A stretch of DNA of 40,785 nt from an uncultured Lachnospiraceae bacterium (GTDB taxonomy: Bacteria > Bacillota > Clostridia > Lachnospirales > Lachnospiraceae), in NCBI GenBank assembly GCA_947174505.1, contig CAMWJF010000037.1, positions 1-40,785 on the forward strand, written 5' to 3'. Of this stretch, positions 37,101 to 40,785 are shown piece by piece (position 1 is the first letter of the stretch; each line of letters opens with the position of its first letter). The position numbers and the translations under genes are program-made. The notes under the pieces are model-generated. The model saw only the letters and a program-made list of their open reading frames with translations, ran no database searches and had not been told where the DNA came from.

Positions 37101-38660
37101 GTGAGCCATACAGCGGACGGAAACGGCGAGATTATAGGACTTGCGCCCGGTACCTATGTAGTACGTGTGAAGGCTGGCACTTCCAACTTTGTCAGTGAAC
37201 CAAGCGACTCCGTAAAGATAGGCGCTTTCCAGATCAAAGTGACCTTTATGGTGGACGGGGCGAAATACAAAGAGATTTCCGTGGATTATGGCACGGCTCT
37301 GACAGACATCCCGCCCGTACCGACTAAGGAAAATACCATAGGTGCATGGTGTATGGACGAGCAGGGAACAACGCCCGCTGAGTTCACGAATATCACTGCG
37401 GATATGACAGTCTATGCGGTCTATACGACAGCCTACACCGTTACCCTGCAGGGCGGCACAGGCTATACCCTGTCGGCGGAAGCTGGCAGCACAAGCCCTG
37501 TGAAAGAGGGCGGCAGCTTTACCTTCCGCTTTGCCCTGGCAAGCGGCTATCAAAAGACTGCCAGCTTTGCAGTCAAAGTAAATGACGTGAAAGTGGAACT
37601 GGCAGAAGACGGCACCTATACCATCAGCAATATCGGAGAGAACAAGACAGTGACCGTGGAAGGTGTTGCGAAGAAACCGGGCGGAAAACCGTCAAATCCC
37701 GGCGGCGGAGACAAAGAGGATGAGCCGGAGCCGGAACCGACGCCAACCCCGTCAGAGCCATCGGATGATACGCCATCCACACCGCCTGTAAAACCGCCTG
37801 AGAAACCCATACCGCCCGCACCGGAAACCACACCTCCGCCGGCAGAAAAGGAGCCGGAGGGCAGAAAACCGGGAACCACACCGGAACAGAAAAAAGACGG
37901 GGAGCAGAAACCGGAAGGCACAGGCGCACAGGCATCAGAGAAGGACAGCGCGGATGCCGGACAGACAGAAAAGGAGGTTCAGACAGGAAACGGCACGGTC
38001 ATCGTGACAGTAGTGTGCGAGGAAGAAAAATGCACTGCGACAGTGGCAGACACCGAAAAAGTAGTAAATGCAGTCCTGACGCCCGACCAGCAGGTGCGTG
38101 TAAACGGAGGCGAGACCATAGAGATCAGGATAGATGTGACCGATATCTCCGAGAAAGTACCCGCACAGGATAAAGAAGTGATAGAGAACGGGATCGAGGC
38201 ATACCGGGAAGAAGTACCCGGACTCGTGCTGGGCATGTACGTTGACATCTCCATGTTTATTAAGATAGGAGCGGGTGACTGGAACGCCATCACCGCAACA
38301 GATGAACCGATAGAAGTGGTAATTGGTATTCCTGAAAAGCTGCAAAGTGATGGCAGAAAGTTTATCATCATCCGTGCCCATGAAGGGGAGTATGCCTTTA
38401 TGAACGATCTGGACGATGCGCCGGATACGATCACGGTCAGCACGGATCTGTTCTCCAGCTATGCCATTGTCTATGTGGAGACTGACGAGACAGGAACAGG
38501 AGGCGGAGCGAAATGCGGGCTGTGCCATATCTGCCCGACTTTCCTTGGGATTTGTTACTTTATCTGGCTGGCGGTTATCATAGCGGTGATAGTTATTGTG
38601 ATACTTTTGGTACTGCACAGGAAGAAAGAGGAGGAGCTGGAGGAAAAAGATAAGAATTAG
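31161..38660 (+). CDS. Giant mosaic surface protein (beta-helix, cadherin-like, InlB and Ig/Fn3-like repeats)
   Basis: Start set at ATG 31161 (GGGAGG seven bases upstream), not the open-frame ATG 30999, which lies inside the regulator gene; 2,499 residues. Order: signal/anchor (13-45), Glu/Asp/Ser/Thr stretch (about 90-215), GGGVYVSSGATFNMNSG-type right-handed beta-helix repeats (about 390-750), cadherin-like beta-sandwich (about 770-870; LTASGATLSPEF), four InlB B-repeats (about 940-1240; GYTFDGWYDS), Ig-like domains (1240-1550), three copies of an alternating two-domain unit (1558-2018), another InlB-like stretch, a Pro/Glu linker (about 2170-2275), a beta-rich domain, and a final membrane helix (about 2460-2485) with charged tail. 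A Cys motif (C2452, C2455, C2458, C2465) precedes the helix. Likely an adhesin or mating-contact protein. No LPxTG. Confidence 0.85.
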   Translation: MDEQRAWLRARRKRRLRILAVILCVCVLFTTYPDILAVLSVFASEVSEQSEGRYISGFTALSDEIREQTVPVGTSLTELLLPDTLEAVITEGKQPSEDTEDKSEESGREDARENDGEETDGDTTGTEDMDGSAEETEEDKPSDTEQEDTETGDGQDTHPEEDGESGETDGSTETGSDDAADTENEEGSEGSASSEEQQESAVSQETHTVTMQEYLAENVIPVQTLENTQTEKQEEIVTIDSVTWQSEPEYDGSAEGTYTFTAVLPDDYALADGVSLPQITVTVENGTDAVIQTLRDRIAALPDVEEYLATEPDMDDEDAYVEWEEKLYEYAEEALAIWEEYEALTEEQQAMIDEEELAKLTAWVELAETFSDHAVMLADYSEHHGESDWTALTASDTTLSGGKYYLSSDITMGTITVTGNVTLCLNGHALTHDDSTDGSVIVVESGELTLCDCQDHWGYTSSFDEGTKTYTCGVTGTGGRITGSSGNNFIGGGVYVSSGATFNMNSGRITGGDVGEGTGHHGGGVAVIGGQFNMSGGYIDGNKASRGGGVYLTNKAEFTMSDNAVIMNNEGAGVYLEMSQNAIFNMNSGAIIGNKTGGNGAGVFLGTGSVFNIKGGTIEGNCTTSTVAASGAGIYCVGSTVNFTGDCSIRYNKANAGAGGIRVLTASTISISGNVCITDNYGNGDGTECNVSLSNNPITITNGLTNDIGVTFRPLSGDGDYPKLVVTGTDSYSISDADWSHFSSDNKTYEIQKKETTDTGNELWLVEPGKCNLFNLTASGATLSPEFKANETEYTSTVANNIDQVGITATLADTALGATITIKINDGTETDMTSGQEEPVDLKVGENTIVITVTSDGMSKAYTIEITREASAGNPVTITSYKDGVEWTGAGAPSDSDYKLTSDGGNTFLPGLAAPDGTYKIYSGDTDTGVEVTVTGAEVTARVDYYTVTFYDGSTALTTPAQQIVLKNQTASAQAETPTKTGYTFDKWVAADGGSTAYDFTKAVTGKTSVYASWTPVSYSITYILDGGTAAGNPAGYTIESGAITLKNPTRTGYSFTGWGGTDLTGNNNTSVTIAAGSTGDREYTAHWSAADYAVTLHTNGGTGGTELTSYTYGAGAALPTDWTKTGYTFDGWYDSADCTGTEVTDISGTDTGDKEYWAKWTANTYQVTFDYHGADGGNATQNKDVTYDSTYGTLPVPSRTGYTFKGWYTEENGQGSQVDAGTTVTTTSAHTLHAYWKDETAPDQPVLQDGVTLPAGWTNTQDTIPLKLYDGVGVTELWASVDGKDYIKVDGFTPGTDSMTYEYTPVLEGEHTYQFKTKDAAGNTSVESAVFTVKLDQTKPVIGTITYENKAANLWDWIIGKTSMIVHVPVTDTGSGVAKISYTLTPRDAAGNPDSSNAVEKTAAVKDGEAKLTFDADFQGTITINCTDAAGNQADGVIIGKDAGGVIVEDHAPDITTDARTDYYDTPTAVNVTVKDDTNNAVTAGIASVTYQVGDGTERSVSVNTSALQAEVTFTIPASEIPTGITEIKITAKDNAGNETAKSITIKVKGPEKQPAAEIDYREEELTGLVPNGVYSIDGTEYTADQQGHIPIIEGWFGNTVSIIKKGNGSETTDSPAQSLPIPARPAAPDAPELSVRDDKSITLKTITGAQYRLADGTGNWQDSTAFTGLAQKTIYKFRAYYPATDTSFASPESGEAQIATMPTAPTPDKLKIGYVAETLTLTDGIEAFSDAGCTTPVTVGSVEAYMGQTVYIRYPAKGIIPASLTTAVSIPARPAKPAPGQADASYPGAKDGAITGLTSGTAYEYRVKDQNGNFGAWQDASLNGTRIGNLPAGEYELRVKAVETGNVSFRSEATAVTIGEKPATKYETPNIRIDYSAEALTGFAPGAEYTINEKTITAGADGTINIETDWFGATLSIVRKGNGKDKLDSDAQSLPVPARPAKPTPTGVDVSTAGGTGKLTGLTADTTYEVSTDGGKTWVSHTADGNGEIIGLAPGTYVVRVKAGTSNFVSEPSDSVKIGAFQIKVTFMVDGAKYKEISVDYGTALTDIPPVPTKENTIGAWCMDEQGTTPAEFTNITADMTVYAVYTTAYTVTLQGGTGYTLSAEAGSTSPVKEGGSFTFRFALASGYQKTASFAVKVNDVKVELAEDGTYTISNIGENKTVTVEGVAKKPGGKPSNPGGGDKEDEPEPEPTPTPSEPSDDTPSTPPVKPPEKPIPPAPETTPPPAEKEPEGRKPGTTPEQKKDGEQKPEGTGAQASEKDSADAGQTEKEVQTGNGTVIVTVVCEEEKCTATVADTEKVVNAVLTPDQQVRVNGGETIEIRIDVTDISEKVPAQDKEVIENGIEAYREEVPGLVLGMYVDISMFIKIGAGDWNAITATDEPIEVVIGIPEKLQSDGRKFIIIRAHEGEYAFMNDLDDAPDTITVSTDLFSSYAIVYVETDETGTGGGAKCGLCHICPTFLGICYFIWLAVIIAVIVIVILLVLHRKKEEELEEKDKN
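35835..36050 (+). repeat. Intragenic ~72-codon module, copy 1
   Basis: Encodes IDYREEELTGLVPNGVYSID through GWFGNTVSIIKKGNG to SLPIPARPA. It is clearly related to 36780-36998 and more distantly to 36298-36500. The copies alternate with a second, Fn3-like module, giving a duplicated two-domain unit. Confidence 0.75.
36780..36998 (+). repeat. Intragenic ~73-codon module, copy 3 of the series
   Basis: Encodes IDYSAEALTGFAPGAEYTIN through DWFGATLSIVRKGNG to SLPVPARPA, aligning along its whole length with 35835-36050. A degenerate intermediate copy (IGYVAETLTLTDG ... VSIPARPAKP) lies at 36298-36500. Confidence 0.75.
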
Positions 38661-38679
38661 GAATTTGATGGAATGAGAG

Positions 38680-38720
38680 ACGGCAGGGCAGGGATAAGAA
38701 AATTTATCGCTGCCCTCCGT
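38680..38720 (+). terminator. Long hairpin after the giant surface protein gene
   Basis: ACGGCAGGGCAGGGATAA can pair with TTTATCGCTGCCCTCCGT through an imperfect stem of about 15 pairs, ending 20 bases downstream of the stop codon region. No T-run follows, so it may be a bidirectional or processing hairpin rather than a classical terminator. Confidence 0.5.
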
Positions 38721-38760
38721 ATTGTAGTGTATTTGGCGAATAAGTAAGACTGCCATATGG

Positions 38761-38949
38761 TCAGTCTGCCTGCGCTGGATCGTTTTTTGAGATCACAAGT
38801 CTGTTTTTCTGACATGCAATCTGAATATGGTCGCCTATAGAGAAACCCGCTTTCAGGAGCCAGTCCCCCTGCATCTTGATCTGTGGAACGTGCTGGTATC
38901 CTGCTCCGGTTGTCTTATAGACGGTCATCTTTCTGGTTTTTCTTATCAT
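38761..38949 (-). CDS. SymE-like toxin (AbrB/MazE-fold), second gene of a two-gene operon
   Basis: A 62-residue basic protein: KMTVYKTTGAGYQHVPQIKMQGDWLLKAGFSIGDHIQI followed by NRLVISK. The P-x-I-x-x-x-G-x-W-L-x-x-A-G-F-x-x-G-D block is the SymE signature, an AbrB-like swapped-hairpin fold turned toxin. In E. coli, SymE is an SOS-induced toxin held down by the antisense RNA SymR. Here the start ATG overlaps the stop of the upstream gene (ATGA), with GGAGG about nine bases before it, so expression is coupled to the preceding gene instead. No antisense RNA promoter was identified by eye. Family call good; toxicity unproven. Confidence 0.8.
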   Translation of the reverse strand: MIRKTRKMTVYKTTGAGYQHVPQIKMQGDWLLKAGFSIGDHIQIACQKNRLVISKNDPAQAD

Positions 38950-39263
38950 GCTGATTTCCTCCCTTTCTGGTTTGTGCCTTTGCAGACTTTTTTCTTAGTT
39001 CTTACATGAAGATGGTAAAAGTCGTGAGCCTTAATCTTATCTATAGCCTGTCCGAGAGTAGGGGCGGTTCCCTGTTCGTGGAAGGGAATGGACTGCCTGT
39101 GCTTATGCTGGATTTTGCATGTGGCAAAGGACGGGTACTGCTGGTGAATGATGTGCCAGTAGTGGTCTGTGTTTTTGGACTGCAGTGTGACGCAGTAGCA
39201 GCCGGCGCTTATGATATGAAAGTAAGTACAGTCAATATTTTTAAGCTCTTCTGTAGTAAACAT
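38946..39263 (-). CDS. Unknown small protein upstream of and coupled to the SymE-like gene
   Basis: Start set at the second Met (complement of 39261-39263; MFTTEELKNIDC...), because AGGGG is well spaced for it; the first Met (39272) is three codons upstream and almost touches that site. 105 residues. It is rich in His, Cys, Tyr and Gln (CYCVTLQSKNTDHYWHIIHQQYPSF; HKHRQSIPFHEQG), ending LGQAIDKIKAHDFYHLHVRTKKK. No family recognised. Its stop overlaps the SymE-like start by four bases, and a promoter with palindromic sites lies upstream. The tight coupling suggests a functional partner, perhaps antitoxin or second component, but this is inference. Confidence 0.65.
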   Translation of the reverse strand: MFTTEELKNIDCTYFHIISAGCYCVTLQSKNTDHYWHIIHQQYPSFATCKIQHKHRQSIPFHEQGTAPTLGQAIDKIKAHDFYHLHVRTKKKVCKGTNQKGRKSA

Positions 39264-39288
39264 GTTGCACATTCCCCTTAATCCCTTA

Positions 39289-39354
39289 TATACTAATAAT
39301 AGTATATACTAGTAATGGTATAATGTCAATACAAAATATACTAATATTGGTATA
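39289..39354. promoter_or_regulatory. Three 18-base palindromic operators between the SymE-like operon and the XRE gene
   Basis: Copies: TATACTAATAATAGTATA (39289-39306), TATACTAGTAATGGTATA (39305-39322) and TATACTAATATTGGTATA (39337-39354). Starts are 16 and 32 bases apart, i.e. multiples of 16. Each has TATACTA / TAGTATA-like half-sites. They overlap the - strand promoter. A small XRE protein is encoded just downstream on the + strand and is the obvious candidate binder. Confidence 0.8.
39301..39329 (-). promoter_or_regulatory. Promoter of the unknown/SymE-like operon
   Basis: On the - strand TTGACA (39329-39324) and TATACT (39306-39301) are spaced exactly 17 bases. The -10 box lies inside palindrome 1 and the spacer inside palindrome 2, so a bound repressor would block it. 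The predicted start is about 30 bases before the coding start. Confidence 0.7.
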
Positions 39355-39360
39355 AATTTA

Positions 39361-39389
39361 TTGACAACCATTCTACCAGATGTTACTTT
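39361..39389 (+). promoter_or_regulatory. Promoter-like sequence before the second XRE gene
   Basis: TTGACA (39361-39366), 17 bases, then TACTTT (39384-39389) with TGT before it. Transcription from here would begin about 39396, at the ribosome site itself, so it may not be the working promoter. A TATAAT inside palindrome 2 (39319-39324) is an alternative -10. Confidence 0.35.
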
Positions 39390-39408
39390 GTAAATGGAGG
39401 GATAAAGT

Positions 39409-39639
39409 ATGATAAGATATAAAATAGATGTGTTTAAGGAATTGAGTAATCATGGTTTCAATCAGACCAGAATTCAGAGGGAAAATTTACTGCCAAGGCA
39501 GACCATAACCAATATCAAGGCAGGGAAGAGCATAACACTGGAAACATTAAATAAAATCTGTGTTATGTGTAACCTGCAGCCGGGGGATATCATTGAGGTG
39601 GTTCTGACGGATGAGGAAAGAATGAAATACAATATATGA
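39409..39639 (+). CDS. Small XRE-family (HTH_26-like) regulator, divergent from the SymE-like operon
   Basis: A 76-residue protein starting at ATG 39409 with GGAGG (39396-39400) eight bases upstream. The helix-turn-helix spans about residues 17-43 (FNQTRIQRENLLPRQTITNIKAGKSI), followed by TLETLNKICVMCNLQPGDIIE, the standard ending of HTH_26-type Cro/CI proteins. It is divergent from the unknown/SymE-like operon, with three palindromes between, which is the classic layout of an autoregulating repressor or antitoxin. It resembles the regulator at 29559-29789 in length and in the LETL-K-C-L/M block. A bidirectional terminator follows. DNA target is inferred from position. Confidence 0.85.
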   Translation: MIRYKIDVFKELSNHGFNQTRIQRENLLPRQTITNIKAGKSITLETLNKICVMCNLQPGDIIEVVLTDEERMKYNI

Positions 39640-39646
39640 ATAAAAA

Positions 39647-39679
39647 ATCCGATGATTCCGGTATGGAATACATCGGATT
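39647..39679. terminator. Bidirectional terminator between the XRE gene and the Rpn gene
   Basis: AATCCGATG (39647-39655) pairs perfectly with CATCGGATT (39671-39679), with an additional inner ATTCC/GGAAT pairing. A-rich sequence on the left gives the T-run for the - strand transcript. It separates two convergent genes. Confidence 0.8.
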
Positions 39680-39687
39680 CTATTATG

Positions 39688-40500
39688 TTACATATCTTCC
39701 GGCAGAAGTTCAATCATAAGCTGCATTTGAAAGTCTTTGTCCGTAGCAGCGCGTTTTAAATCATCAAATCTGTTCAGATTAATCAGAATAGCGTTGAGGG
39801 TATTGATACGAGTTTCGCCTTCAAGCCTTCCCTCAAGTCTGCCCTCATTACGTTCTTCTTTTGCAATTCTTTCCATAATTTCACACATAACCTGCTGTCC
39901 CTCCTCTGTCGTTTTATACCGGCGCTTACTGCCGGAGGTAACGGGAAATTTGCTGTTGTATGCAGCATCGTCAACAAATACTTCCATCAGTTCGGATACT
40001 TCGGAGCCGTCCTTTACCTTTGCATTGACGTAAACCTCTTCAAATCCGTTATCGACAACTTTTCCGGTTTCCCTTATGATCCGATCCACATGATATAAAG
40101 AATGATTTCCCTCAAAGATGTCAAAACGGGAGATGAATACAACGCAGACATCGGGAATGTTCTCAAACTTCTCGCCGGGATCGGTGAGGTTAGTTGTAAG
40201 GATCGCGCCATTGTAGCGGACACGGCGCTGATGATCGGTGTCATTCGCCTTTTGCACTTCGATGTCCGTTTTCCGTCCGTCCCCAAGGACACATTTGGCG
40301 TCAAGGATCACGGAGCGTCCCTGCGGATTAGTCCCGGCATATTGGGGCGTGGATTCCAGTACCGTAAGCGCCGGATCTGACAGGATCACCCGCAGGATTT
40401 CTTCGCAGAACGCTTTATCTTCTGCCATCGTGCGGAACATCAGGTCGTCGATGGGATTCAGTTTTTTTGCCTCTTCTCGTATTTTTGCCTTATTGCTCAT
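39688..40500 (-). CDS. Rpn-family recombination-promoting nuclease (PD-(D/E)XK)
   Basis: A 270-residue protein; start placed at the Met complementary to 40498-40500 (MSNKAKIREEAKK), with AAAGGA six bases upstream, rather than eight codons earlier. The N-terminal LNPIDDLMFRTMAEDK block, the nuclease core VILDAKCVLGDGRKTDIEVQ (Asp, then Asp-x-Glu-x-Gln) and YHVDRIIRETG are typical of Rpn/PD-(D/E)XK transposase-like nucleases. The tail has the EGRLEGRLEGE repeat common to the family, probably encoded by slippage-prone repeats. These proteins promote RecA-independent recombination in E. coli relatives; a role in phage or element conflict is suspected. The gene is complete and its promoter and terminator are visible. 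Confidence 0.87.
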   Translation of the reverse strand: MSNKAKIREEAKKLNPIDDLMFRTMAEDKAFCEEILRVILSDPALTVLESTPQYAGTNPQGRSVILDAKCVLGDGRKTDIEVQKANDTDHQRRVRYNGAILTTNLTDPGEKFENIPDVCVVFISRFDIFEGNHSLYHVDRIIRETGKVVDNGFEEVYVNAKVKDGSEVSELMEVFVDDAAYNSKFPVTSGSKRRYKTTEEGQQVMCEIMERIAKEERNEGRLEGRLEGETRINTLNAILINLNRFDDLKRAATDKDFQMQLMIELLPEDM

Positions 40501-40550
40501 GCCTGATCCTTTGCTTGTATTCACAGCATAAAACGCCTGCTGTTAACTAT

Positions 40551-40578
40551 AGTATACCATTTTTCAAAAGATACTCAA
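40551..40578 (-). promoter_or_regulatory. Promoter of the Rpn gene
   Basis: On the - strand TTGAGT (40578-40573), 16 bases, then TATACT (40556-40551). The RNA would start about 45 bases before the Rpn ATG. No other gene lies in between. Confidence 0.55.
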
Positions 40579-40605
40579 TAAAAAATTTATGACAGTGGAT
40601 GCCGT

Positions 40606-40785
40606 TCAGCGTGTCGGCTCTTTCGTGTTTTTCTGCACGGAAACAGTGTCCGGCTCAGCGTTCAGATACTGTTCCAGTTTATCCAGTTCACGCTCCAACT
40701 GTCTGCCGTCTTTTTCTGCAGTCTGATAAGCCTGCCGCAGTTCTTTTTTCTTCTGTTCCATCTGCGAAAACTCTGCGCGTAGTTT
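40606..40785 (-). CDS. C-terminal coiled-coil tail of a probable relaxase (MobA/MobL-like), cut by the window end
   Basis: The - strand frame is open from the window edge to a TGA complementary to 40606-40608, giving 59 residues: LRAEFSQMEQKKKELRQAYQTAEKDG, then RQLERELDKLEQYLN and a short polar end. The composition is a strongly charged coiled coil of the type ending MobA/MobL-like relaxases on Lachnospiraceae elements. No catalytic part is visible, so the assignment rests on this tail and on the need for a relaxase in an otherwise complete transfer module. Any other coiled-coil protein would fit equally well by sequence alone. Confidence 0.45.
   Translation of the reverse strand, partial: KLRAEFSQMEQKKKELRQAYQTAEKDGRQLERELDKLEQYLNAEPDTVSVQKNTKEPTR

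Noticed and set aside
1..40785. tRNA, rRNA, CRISPR arrays or attachment-site direct repeats
   Set aside because: None could be supported by eye. The element ends appear to lie outside the window or are not marked by repeats that can be recognised without a comparison genome.

Overview
This window reads as most of an integrative conjugative element (ICE) from a Gram-positive, gut-type Firmicute, most likely a Lachnospiraceae/Clostridiales member. The evidence is the GGAGG-type ribosome binding sites with 5-10 base spacing, the moderately GC-rich coding style, and a transfer gene order (PcfB, VirD4/PcfC, Maff2, VirB6/TrbL-like, PrgI, VirB4, M23+NlpC/P60 hydrolase, DUF4315, CD1107-type protein, topoisomerase III) that matches the CTn/Tn1549-like elements first catalogued in Clostridioides difficile. 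The taxonomic call is inference; no rRNA or tRNA gene is visible.

Layout. 1-612: 3' part of an Rpn/PD-(D/E)XK nuclease gene. 748-15760: conjugation block on the + strand (coupling protein, pilin-like and channel subunits, PrgI, VirB4, a radical SAM protein, a two-domain cell-wall hydrolase, DUF4315, CD1107-type protein, TopB), interrupted at 4867-5670 by a membrane protein gene with its own promoter. 15862-19911: a BspA-like leucine-rich/InlB-repeat surface protein. 20016-27830: a 2,604-residue methyltransferase-helicase, with a TnpV-type gene overprinted in another frame at 20938-21288. 27904-30204: a PP-loop (PAPS-reductase-like) protein, a small unknown, a convergent XRE repressor and a small membrane protein. 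30205-30594: a complex leader (promoter-like sites, AGCCA pentamer repeats, terminator hairpins). 30595-38660: a receiver-only response regulator and a 2,499-residue mosaic surface protein. 38761-39639: a SymE-like toxin gene with an unknown partner, divergent from a second small XRE regulator, with three 18-base palindromic sites between them. 39688-40785: a second Rpn nuclease and the C-terminal tail of what is probably the relaxase, both on the - strand.

How it works together. VirD4/PcfC with PcfB would receive the relaxosome. VirB4, PrgI, the VirB6-like protein, Maff2 and the CD1107-type protein would make up the envelope channel, and the M23-NlpC/P60 protein would open the wall. TopB and the helicase-methyltransferase would serve DNA processing, maintenance or protection in the recipient. 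The two large surface proteins could serve adhesion or cell-cell contact.

The most striking non-coding signal is regulatory. At nearly every block boundary a terminator-like hairpin sits directly upstream of the next ribosome binding site with no room for a promoter in between. Four of these belong to one family sharing an ACAGCGTAARGGCG-type sequence and covarying stems, and one (upstream of the Maff2 gene) has a complete attenuator layout with a 7-codon leader peptide. Together these suggest transcription of the element is gated by attenuation or antitermination.
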